The translations under genes and the position numbers were made by a program. From contig NZ_DEXW01000025.1 in the NCBI RefSeq assembly GCF_002364335.1, positions 105,160 through 117,882 of the forward strand: DNA of 12,723 nucleotides, in the 5' to 3' direction. How positions within the stretch are numbered: position 1 is the stretch's first letter; each line of letters begins with the position of its first letter. The notes beneath the pieces are model-generated. The model saw only the letters and a program-made list of their open reading frames with translations. It was not told where the DNA came from and made no database searches. Source of the DNA: Winogradskyella sp. UBA3174 (GTDB taxonomy: Bacteria > Bacteroidota > Bacteroidia > Flavobacteriales > Flavobacteriaceae). This document shows positions 1 through 5,647 of this stretch, one piece after another.

Positions 1-680
1 AATAAAATACCAATAACTAATGCAAACCATCTTGTTTTTTTAAACCAAAATCCAATAGCCAAAAAGTATTCAATTAATGTACTTGCAATGGCTAAAACAA
101 AAACAGGTACTGGTATGTCTAATAAGTGATAATAGCCATCGCTAAAATCTACACGAAAGTTTCTATAGGTTTTTGACATTTCGATTAAAAGATCACCACT
201 TAAATACTCATATGTTGTTTTGGCTATAGCATTAACACCGTATAATAACGTAAGTTGAATTTGAATAAGTCTAATAGGCCAAATCGGGCTTATATTAGAA
301 ATCAAAAATTCTTTTTTATTTAAGTGCCAGACGGGTAATGATTTTATGAAACCAAAACATAATAAAACACATAAAATAACTTGTTTGCTTTTTCGTCCTT
401 GTATTAAGAAATCGTGTGGTAGTAAGATAATGAACAATAGAATTGCTATAATTTGAGGTCTAATACCAATAGCAAATAATAGTATGAGTAGGTATATTAG
501 GCCATAGTAATAGTCGCTAAACATGTACTTACATAAAATCGGGAATTCTGTAAGAGGATAAATAGGTGTTAATCCTTTTTGAGAAAACATAAAGGTAATC
601 ATCAACGCAACTAATATCCTAAAAACGCTGATACTCTTCGGATTTACAGGTGCAAATAAAAATGATTGATTGTTATTCAT
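1..680 (-). CDS. HTTM-like multi-pass membrane protein, 3' end outside the window
   Basis: I translated this by hand. The frame is open from an ATG at 680 to the left edge of the window, giving 226 residues with no stop. The product is almost entirely hydrophobic, with several membrane segments separated by short charged loops. The N-terminus (NPKSISVFRILVALMI, about residues 13-28) and the segment PIWPIRLIQIQLTLLYGVNA followed by a Lys and a 'YLSGDLL' loop (about residues 134-164) resemble the HTTM domain, the membrane part shared with vitamin K-dependent gamma-carboxylases. Bacterial HTTM proteins mostly have no proven reaction, so none is assigned here. The ATG lies inside the last codons of the 68-residue gene (8-nt overlap), which implies translational coupling and membership of the same operon as the M48 protease. 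The family call comes from motif resemblance only. The C-terminal half is not visible. Confidence 0.72.
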   Translation of the reverse strand, partial: MNNNQSFLFAPVNPKSISVFRILVALMITFMFSQKGLTPIYPLTEFPILCKYMFSDYYYGLIYLLILLFAIGIRPQIIAILLFIILLPHDFLIQGRKSKQVILCVLLCFGFIKSLPVWHLNKKEFLISNISPIWPIRLIQIQLTLLYGVNAIAKTTYEYLSGDLLIEMSKTYRNFRVDFSDGYYHLLDIPVPVFVLAIASTLIEYFLAIGFWFKKTRWFALVIGIL

Positions 681-879
681 TTTTGAGATTAAAGTTTTCA
701 ATATATGCTGTTGCCTTTATGTCTTTATGTCTATGTTTTTTTTGTAGCATTGGATCGATACTATGATACACACGAAGCATAGATGACAAAATTATGAGAA
801 CAACTAAACTGCAACAAAAAATGTAAGTGTCTAACTTTTTATTAAACAAATAAATTCTCTCTGGTTGCTTATCTAACAT
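673..879 (-). CDS. Small single-pass membrane protein (68 aa), unknown function
   Basis: This is a 68-residue protein with one clear hydrophobic segment at about residues 18-35 (TYIFCCSLVVLIILSS). The segment is preceded by a basic stretch (KK at 14-15) and followed by a hydrophilic tail rich in Lys, His and Arg at about residues 47-56. There is no signal-peptidase or lipobox motif. I recognise no family. Reality is supported by position. It starts 13 nt after the stop of the M48 protease, and its stop overlaps the start of the HTTM-like gene by 8 nt, so it is tightly packed between two membrane-protein genes. It could be a small accessory subunit of either neighbour, but that is inference from context. 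Confidence 0.68.
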   Translation of the reverse strand: MLDKQPERIYLFNKKLDTYIFCCSLVVLIILSSMLRVYHSIDPMLQKKHRHKDIKATAYIENFNLKNE

Positions 880-892
880 ATTTTAATATTTA

Positions 893-2131
893 TTAAGTAG
901 AATCTCTTAAATTCAGAACACGTTCTAAAAGCGTAGGATGCGAATAATGCATAAATACATAAGCTTTGTGAGGAGTCAGATTACTCAAACTATTTTTAGA
1001 TAATTTCTTTAAAGACGAAATTAAAGGTTCTGCAATATACGTGTTTTTGGCGTAATCATCTGCTTGGTATTCAAAAACGCGTGAAACGTGATTCATTACT
1101 AAACCTGTGATTTCAGAAATAGGTGAGTAGAGTAATCCAAATGCAATTAAGCCAACGTGAAAACTTGGTATTTCTACTCCGATAGCATTAGATAGTAATG
1201 GGTTAGAAATAAAAATAGATAAGATATAAAGTGTTAAGCCTGTCAGTAGGATGGAGGTTACGAGATTAAAAACGATGTGTTTCTTTTTATAATGACCAAC
1301 CTCGTGCGCTAAAACAGCAACAATTTCTTCGTCGTTTAAATCATTAACGAGTGTATCGTAAAGTGTAACGCGTTTTTCATTTCCAAATCCCGAGAAATAA
1401 GCATTAGCTTTTGTGCTTCGTTTTGAGCCATCTATAATGAAGATTTTATTCAAACTAAAGCCAACAGATTTCGCATACTCAGAGATTTTATTGCGTAACT
1501 CGCCGTCTTCTAAAGGGGTTTGTTTATTAAATAACGGGACAATAAGTTTAGAATAAAACATATTCATAAACACAGTAAAGACCGTAACAATTCCCCAAGC
1601 ATAAAGCCAAAATTGATTTCCAGTAAGTTGATAAAACCAGATAATTAGTGAAATTATTCCGCCTCCTATAATGGCCATCATTATAAGTCCTTTTAACTTA
1701 TCTAAAATGAATAATCTTTTAGTCGTTTTATTAAACCCGAACTTTTCTTCGATAACAAAGGTTTTGTAATAGGCAAAAGGAGTGCTAATAATATCGCTCG
1801 CCATCATTATAATTCCGAAGAAAATAAGAGCGATAATAATAGGTTTGTCAGCATAACTTCTTGCAATAGTGTCTACATATTCAAAACCATCTAATAATAG
1901 AAATGCCAAAGTGAGTAGTAATGAAAACAAGGATGACCAAATGGCAAACTTATAATTTGTGGCTTTATAGTCTTGTGATTTTTTATACGCATCAGTATCG
2001 TAAACATCTTTTAGCGCTTCAGGAATTGGGTCGTTGTAATGTTTAGCATTTATGCTATCAAGGATTTTATCTTTGATAAAGTTGATTATAATGATTGCTA
2101 TGATGATGTAGAATAGGGTTTGTGCTGTCAT
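893..2131 (-). CDS. M48A family integral-membrane zinc metalloprotease (Ste24 / CAAX-protease-1-like)
   Basis: This is a 412-residue membrane endopeptidase. The zinc site is visible: HEVGH at 276-280 supplies two His ligands and the catalytic Glu, and E354 in FEYQADDYA is the expected third ligand. Other Ste24-type landmarks are EEKFGFNKTT (about 128-137), VPLFNKQTPLEDGELR (198-213), KANAYFSGFG (241-250) and HYSHPTLLERV (395-405). About seven hydrophobic segments (roughly 5-20, 62-82, 97-117, 146-168, 174-193, 288-310 and 324-345) match the seven-helix Ste24 topology, and the length is typical. Eukaryotic homologues process prenylated CAAX proteins. Bacteria lack that substrate, so a role in membrane-protein quality control or lipoprotein-type processing is more likely here, although unproven. 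The next gene on the same strand begins 13 nt after the stop, and an HTTM-like gene follows. Confidence 0.93.
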   Translation of the reverse strand: MTAQTLFYIIIAIIIINFIKDKILDSINAKHYNDPIPEALKDVYDTDAYKKSQDYKATNYKFAIWSSLFSLLLTLAFLLLDGFEYVDTIARSYADKPIIIALIFFGIIMMASDIISTPFAYYKTFVIEEKFGFNKTTKRLFILDKLKGLIMMAIIGGGIISLIIWFYQLTGNQFWLYAWGIVTVFTVFMNMFYSKLIVPLFNKQTPLEDGELRNKISEYAKSVGFSLNKIFIIDGSKRSTKANAYFSGFGNEKRVTLYDTLVNDLNDEEIVAVLAHEVGHYKKKHIVFNLVTSILLTGLTLYILSIFISNPLLSNAIGVEIPSFHVGLIAFGLLYSPISEITGLVMNHVSRVFEYQADDYAKNTYIAEPLISSLKKLSKNSLSNLTPHKAYVFMHYSHPTLLERVLNLRDST

Positions 2132-2147
2132 GTTTTATTTTTAGTTT

Positions 2148-2225
2148 GTTCTCGATACAATTTTCTCATTATCTAAAGGTATTATTGCTAAAAGCAGTAT
2201 TAGAGAAAATCACTCGAACTGAAGT
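2148..2225 (-). repeat. Imperfect long palindrome, likely degenerate dispersed intergenic repeat
   Basis: Most of the 97-nt gap between the methyltransferase stop and the M48 start can fold into one long imperfect hairpin. The outer arms are 2148-2167 (GTTCTCGATACAATTTTCTC) and 2203-2219 (GAGAAAATCACTCGAAC), which pair with a few mismatches. An inner stem is formed by ATTGCT (about 2183-2188) and AGCAGT (about 2193-2198). There is no T-run directly after the stem, so it is not a standard intrinsic terminator. From memory, short 'CTCGATAC ... CACTCGAAC' palindromes recur between genes in flavobacterial genomes, but I could not test this. Confidence 0.5.
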
Positions 2226-2228
2226 CAT

Positions 2229-3029
2229 TTAGTTATTAAAATTTCGTTGTCGTTTCACTTCAAAAATAAGGATTCCTGCTGCAACAGATACATTCATAGA
2301 ATCTATAATTCCTTGCATTGGTATACTTATATTTTGTGTTGCATTATCTCGCCATTCATTAGTTAAGCCAGTAGCTTCTGTACCAACAACAATAGCAGTT
2401 GGTAATGTGTAATCTTGTATGTGGTAAGGCTCAGATTCTTGTAAAATTGCAGAGAAGATATTAAAGTTATATTTTTTTAAAAATGAAATAGCATCTTTTG
2501 AACTTGCCATTGCAATTTCGGTAGTAAATACAGAACCTACACTAGAGCGGATTATATTAGGATTATATAAATCTGACTTTGGATTAGCAATAATAACAGC
2601 ATCTACATTTGCTGCGTCAGCAGTTCGTAACAAAGCCCCAATATTCCCTGGTTTTTCTGGAGCTTCAGCAACTAAAATTAACGGATTTTTAGATTCTAAT
2701 TTTAAATTTTCTAGATTGTGTAGTTTCGTTTTTACAACTGCAATAACACCTTCGGTTGTATCTCTATGTGCTAATTTTTGAAACACCTCTTTAGATATTT
2801 CTATGATTTCAATATCGTATTTAGACATGGCGTTTGCTTCACTTTCTGAAAACAAATCAGAAAAAAACAATAAACTTTCAATTTTATAACCACCTTTTAT
2901 AGCTAGAGAAAGTTCACGCTTACCTTCTATTAAAAATAAACCTGTTTTTTTACGTTGTCTAGATTTTTCTTTCAACTGATATAGCTGTTTAATTAACGAA
3001 TTGTTAATGCTGTTTATCAATTTTGCCAT
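2229..3029 (-). CDS. SpoU/TrmH-family RNA 2'-O-ribose methyltransferase
   Basis: This 266-residue protein belongs to the SPOUT methyltransferase superfamily, which transfers a methyl group from S-adenosylmethionine to a ribose 2'-OH in rRNA or tRNA. An N-terminal substrate-binding domain (about residues 30-98, containing GLFLIEGKRELSLAI) is followed by the knotted catalytic domain. All three SpoU motifs are present: motif 1 PEKPGNIGALLRTADA (124-139, with N129 and R135), motif 2 VVGTEATGL (214-222, with E218) and motif 3 ISIPMQGIIDSMNVSVAAG (234-252, with the conserved Ser and Asn). The architecture resembles 23S rRNA methyltransferases such as RlmB and TsnR. The exact nucleotide target cannot be read from sequence, so no symbol is given. 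The ATG at 3029 gives a family-typical N-terminus. The protein is cytosolic. The gene is upstream of, and on the same strand as, the M48 operon, with the palindrome in between. Confidence 0.93.
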   Translation of the reverse strand: MAKLINSINNSLIKQLYQLKEKSRQRKKTGLFLIEGKRELSLAIKGGYKIESLLFFSDLFSESEANAMSKYDIEIIEISKEVFQKLAHRDTTEGVIAVVKTKLHNLENLKLESKNPLILVAEAPEKPGNIGALLRTADAANVDAVIIANPKSDLYNPNIIRSSVGSVFTTEIAMASSKDAISFLKKYNFNIFSAILQESEPYHIQDYTLPTAIVVGTEATGLTNEWRDNATQNISIPMQGIIDSMNVSVAAGILIFEVKRQRNFNN

Positions 3030-3137
3030 TTGGTTTATATATATTTTGAAATGGTAAAAATACGCGATAATGTTAAAAAAAATCTTTTAGGTAGTAATTC
3101 TTCTATTTTTTCCTCAACACTATTATTATCCCAAGCT

Positions 3138-3591
3138 CCTCCACCTTCTGGTTTGTCTGGTATTTATGTCTGTGACGAAAGCATAGAAAGCTTTGCTGTT
3201 ATAGATTTACCACAGCTACTACTAGTTATAATTGCTTTGGATCGGTTGCAACGAACTACACCAATATTTGTTTTTTTTAAATGAAATAGATTAAATAAAC
3301 AACGTTAATCAGATTGTTAACCCAGAAATATTTGTATTGACCTCAGATAGTTTAACAATATATATAAGGTCACAAAACCTAGATGCTGCCGAAGCTATTT
3401 TTGTAAGAATAGAAGATGGACTTAGTTTAAAATTAGAAATTTATGATGTTCATGCAAAAGTGGTCTATTTCTCATGGAAATTTAACTCTAGTACAATTCA
3501 TATTAAGACTTTAGAATTAGCCACTGGACTCTATTTTGTACAACTTACAAATGATGAAGCTTCAGTAATACGGAAACTCATAGTTAATTAA
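3138..3591 (+). pseudogene. 3' remnant of a T9SS-exported repeat-type surface protein with C-terminal sorting domain
   Basis: Two adjacent plus-strand frames together look like one broken gene. The first (3138-3284) reads PPPSGLSGIYVCDESIESF and then AVIDLPQLL, like the 'VCDxxNDGFAxFDL' modules of large flavobacterial secreted proteins. It ends at a TGA just after a T8 run (3271-3278). In the +1 frame the reading continues through NEID, hits a TAA at 3292-3294, then stays open as INNVNQIVNPEIF and onward to the stop at 3589-3591. The last part (3427-3588: LKLEIYDVHAKVV, LELATGLYFVQL and a terminal RKLIVN) is a type A T9SS C-terminal sorting domain, which directs export across the outer membrane. 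The lesions are therefore one apparent base insertion in the homopolymer and one nonsense codon. The whole 5' portion is missing, replaced by the start of the divergent methyltransferase gene. The sorting domain is the firm part. The upstream module is a weaker, memory-based match. Confidence 0.55.
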
Positions 3592-3606
3592 ACAGATTAT
3601 AAAAAG

Positions 3607-3634
3607 CTTCAGAAAAATATCTGAAGTTTTTTTT
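3607..3634 (+). terminator. Intrinsic terminator after the T9SS gene remnant
   Basis: A perfect 7-bp stem CTTCAGA / TCTGAAG (3607-3613 and 3620-3626) with a 6-nt loop is followed directly by eight T (3627-3634). It lies 16 nt after the stop of the decayed T9SS gene. A short A-run before the stem can extend it into the T-tract. Confidence 0.85.
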
Positions 3635-3682
3635 GTAATGCTTAGTATTTAATTTCGTCCAAATATTAACTAAAATCATATC

Positions 3683-4480
3683 ATGAAAAAATCAGCATAT
3701 TTAGTTCTATTGATACTTTTAATTACAGCTTGTAAAAACGAATATAAAGCTGAATCTACAGTAATAGAAACAGTTAAAAAAGCCGATATTACAACTAGCA
3801 TTTATCCGGTATCTATAACTAAAGTATTTAATGCTCATGGCGGAATAGATATTTGGAATAAAATGCAAACTTTATCCTTTACTATGGTAAATCCTAATGG
3901 TAAAGAAGTAACTACAACCAACCTGAAAACAAGAGCTGAGTTAATAGATACTCCAACTTACACAATGGGTTATAACGGAAGTGAGTTATGGGTAAACGAA
4001 AAAGATGATAATGAATACAAAGGCAATGCTAAGTTTTATAAAGGTTTGATGATGTACTTTTATACTATGCCTCTTATTGTTGGTGATGAAGGTGTTATCT
4101 ATAAAGATACAGAACCACTAGTTTTTGAAGGTAAAACATATCCTGGTATTTTAATTTCTTATGAAGCAGGTGTAGGAGCATCATCAGACGATCAGTACAT
4201 TATCTATTACGATCCTGAAAGTGGACAGATGCAATGGTTAGGCTATACTGTGACATTTGGTAAAGATAAAAAAAGTAAAGACTTCCATTTTATACGATAT
4301 AATAATTGGCAAACAGTTAATGGATTAGTCTTACCAAAAAGTATGGATTGGTACACTTATGAGAATAATGTGCCTGTTAAAAAAAGAAATAGAATTGAGT
4401 TTACAAATATTTCAGTTTCTGAAAAAGCTCCAGACGCAAGGCTGTTTTTAATACCAGAAGGTGCTAAAGTTGTAGAGTAA
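3683..4480 (+). CDS. Exported lipoprotein, DUF6503-like
   Basis: This is a 265-residue protein with a type II signal peptide (MKKSAYLVLLILLITAC). The lipobox is I-T-A-C with the lipidated Cys at 17, so it should be anchored in the outer or cytoplasmic membrane. The mature part begins with a flexible, charged stretch, then VFNAHGGIDIWNKMQTLSF (about 48-66). This 'HGG..W..M.TL.F' signature and the later alternating beta-type pattern (for example DQYIIYYDPESGQMQWLGY and a 'NNWQTVNGLVLPKSMDWYTY' segment) recall a Bacteroidota lipoprotein family that I believe is DUF6503. Its fold may be like the outer-membrane lipoprotein carriers LolA/LolB, but no function is established. The ATG at 3683 gives a canonical lipoprotein leader. 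A weak -7-like TAATTTCG sits at 3650-3657, just after the preceding terminator, so the gene is probably a separate transcription unit. The downstream neighbour is convergent. Confidence 0.85.
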   Translation: MKKSAYLVLLILLITACKNEYKAESTVIETVKKADITTSIYPVSITKVFNAHGGIDIWNKMQTLSFTMVNPNGKEVTTTNLKTRAELIDTPTYTMGYNGSELWVNEKDDNEYKGNAKFYKGLMMYFYTMPLIVGDEGVIYKDTEPLVFEGKTYPGILISYEAGVGASSDDQYIIYYDPESGQMQWLGYTVTFGKDKKSKDFHFIRYNNWQTVNGLVLPKSMDWYTYENNVPVKKRNRIEFTNISVSEKAPDARLFLIPEGAKVVE

Positions 4481-4500
4481 ACATATTAGATTAAGAATTA

Positions 4501-4587
4501 TTAACGTCATTATAAAGGGCGGAGTTATCATATAATTATATTATAAAAAATATAAAGATTGCTTCACTACGTTTATGATGACGTTAA
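4501..4587. repeat. Palindromic intergenic repeat between convergent genes
   Basis: A perfect 10-bp inverted repeat, TTAACGTCAT (4501-4510) and ATGACGTTAA (4578-4587), encloses a 67-nt AT-rich loop. It fills the gap between two convergent lipoprotein genes. The right arm reads AGATTGCTTCACTACG then TTTATGATGACGTT. This resembles a degraded copy of the widely dispersed 'AGATTGCTTC...GCAATGACG' family of bacterial intergenic palindromes, as far as I recall it. Such elements at convergent ends may act as bidirectional transcription brakes. No other intrinsic terminator is evident here. Confidence 0.6.
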
Positions 4588-4597
4588 ATTTTTTAGA

Positions 4598-5188
4598 TTA
4601 TTTTTTTTTACAGAATATTGGTGAAGTTTCTAAATTGCTAATATCTTCATTAAGTTTTAATTTGATGAACTTAGTTAAATCTGAACTACAAAAATAGTAG
4701 TTAATACCTTTCTGAGATTGTTCAGCATTAGTGTTGCCTCCTATAATACCAAAGTCTTTAAACGTATCGTAAGTCTCTTGTGTAAATGCGTAGCCTGAAT
4801 CCCACCAATAAAATAGTTTTTTATCTTTAATAATATAACGCGATGGTAGGGTTGTGCTAATAGTTCCAATTTTAGATGTAATGTCTTCGCTAAGACTTAA
4901 TGAATTTACTCTAATACTTATGTTGATTAAACTTTGATGTGGCAAGTTATTAATTAATCTATAATCATCTTTATTTACATCACCTTTTACATAGTGCAAT
5001 ACATCTTGTTTAGTTAAGCCAAATACTTTGTTATCTTTATATAAATCACTAGTCTCGAAAAAATCTGTAATTGTACTTTCAATTGCAGAGTCACTTCCGT
5101 TAGACGATTTTATATCTTGTTTTTGAGAACTACAGCTTAGTTGAAAAACTAAAGCTGTTATGAGTATAAGTGGTGTTGTAATTTTCAT
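4598..5188 (-). CDS. Predicted lipoprotein of unknown function (196 aa)
   Basis: The protein starts with a hydrophobic leader (MKITTPLILITALVFQLSC) ending at Cys19, followed by SSQKQ, so a lipoprotein is likely. The -3 residue is Gln rather than Leu or Ile, which is a loose lipobox but tolerated in Bacteroidota. The mature domain of about 175 residues has a polar N-terminal linker and then mixed alpha/beta-looking sequence. Notable features are FFETSDLYKDNKVFGLT (43-59), LFYWWDSGYAFTQETYDTF (124-142) and two Cys near the C-terminus (167 and 193) that could form a disulfide in the periplasm. I recognise no family and assign no function. A terminator (5204-5231) sits just upstream of its ATG, so it probably has its own promoter, but I could not pick out a convincing -7 element in the 40 nt available. 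Confidence 0.75.
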   Translation of the reverse strand: MKITTPLILITALVFQLSCSSQKQDIKSSNGSDSAIESTITDFFETSDLYKDNKVFGLTKQDVLHYVKGDVNKDDYRLINNLPHQSLINISIRVNSLSLSEDITSKIGTISTTLPSRYIIKDKKLFYWWDSGYAFTQETYDTFKDFGIIGGNTNAEQSQKGINYYFCSSDLTKFIKLKLNEDISNLETSPIFCKKK

Positions 5189-5203
5189 ATTTTCAATTTA
5201 AGC

Positions 5204-5231
5204 AAAAAGCGAGTTAATTAGCTTGCTTTTT
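5204..5231 (-). terminator. Intrinsic terminator downstream of the 34-codon ORF
   Basis: A 10-bp stem with one G-T wobble is formed by AAAAAGCGAG (5204-5213) and CTTGCTTTTT (5222-5231), with an 8-nt loop. Read on the minus strand it ends in a T-run. It touches the stop codon of the 34-codon ORF and separates that ORF from the lipoprotein at 4598-5188. With A-runs and T-runs on both sides it could also work in the plus direction. Confidence 0.75.
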
Positions 5232-5335
5232 TATTCTATATGTTTTTCTTTTTTCAAAAGCTTTACTGAAGTTCGAAATATGTAACGTTTTTTAATTCTA
5301 ACAAGAGTTTCATATTTGTTTCTTGACGAATCCAT
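5231..5335 (-). CDS. Possible small basic protein (34 aa)
   Basis: A hand-read ORF runs from ATG at 5335 to TAA at 5233-5231. The peptide is strongly basic (RIKKRYIFR at about 13-21, KLLKKEKHIE at the end) with no hydrophobic segment. The only argument for it beyond chance is position. Its stop codon runs straight into an intrinsic terminator, as is usual for the last gene of a transcript, and a 59-codon ORF lies upstream on the same strand. AT-rich DNA produces many ORFs of this length by chance, so this is tentative. No family is recognised. Confidence 0.28.
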   Translation of the reverse strand: MDSSRNKYETLVRIKKRYIFRTSVKLLKKEKHIE

Positions 5336-5413
5336 AATTATGATTTTTATCAAAAATTGTTCTTCTTATTTAATAGCATTATGAGTGTATTGTTGCCCTT
5401 TAAATTTATCTTC

Positions 5414-5593
5414 TTATAATAAATCAATTTTACAAACTTCATAACCTTGCTTTTTGAAAAACTTACATACATAATAATAAAGAGCATCATATTTATCTAA
5501 CTGCCATTTTGTATTATCATTGTTTAATTTAAATAAATAAACTGCAAATAAGATAATTATTGAAATGTAAATTACACTTTCAAGTATATCCAT
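5414..5593 (-). CDS. Possible small single-pass membrane protein (59 aa)
   Basis: This ORF was read by hand from ATG at 5593 to TAA at 5416-5414. The protein has a hydrophobic N-terminal segment at about residues 6-22 (SVIYISIIILFAVYLFK), then a hydrophilic domain with Trp, several Tyr, two Cys and a lysine-rich stretch (KWQLDKYDALYYYVCKFFKK at about 29-48). That composition looks like a real small membrane-anchored protein rather than a shadow, since no gene lies opposite it. It begins 21 nt beyond the terminator stem that closes the amidohydrolase operon, so it would need its own promoter; I see no clear one. I recognise no family. Confidence 0.5.
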   Translation of the reverse strand: MDILESVIYISIIILFAVYLFKLNNDNTKWQLDKYDALYYYVCKFFKKQGYEVCKIDLL

Positions 5594-5614
5594 TTAATGT
5601 AAATTAAGTTTAAT

Positions 5615-5644
5615 AAAAAAGCGAACCTCTCAGTTCGCTTTTTT
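5615..5644 (-). terminator. Strong intrinsic terminator of the amidohydrolase operon
   Basis: A perfect 12-bp stem AAAAAAGCGAAC (5615-5626) and GTTCGCTTTTTT (5633-5644) encloses the 6-nt loop CTCTCA. Its first base on the minus strand is only 3 nt past the stop codon of the 436-residue amidohydrolase (5648-5650). The minus strand ends in six T. The symmetric A and T tracts make it bidirectional in principle. Confidence 0.92.
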
Positions 5645-5647
5645 CTT

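Noticed and set aside
3030..3284. TTG-initiated plus-strand ORF as an independent 84-aa gene
   Set aside because: It has a non-ATG start directly against the divergent methyltransferase ATG, and its recognisable part reads on (one frame over) into the T9SS sorting domain. It is better explained as part of a broken gene.
3650..3657. TAATTTCG as the promoter of the DUF6503-like lipoprotein
   Set aside because: It differs from TAnnTTTG at one position and the nearest TTG is at an atypical 14-nt spacing. It is noted in the gene entry but not strong enough as a feature.
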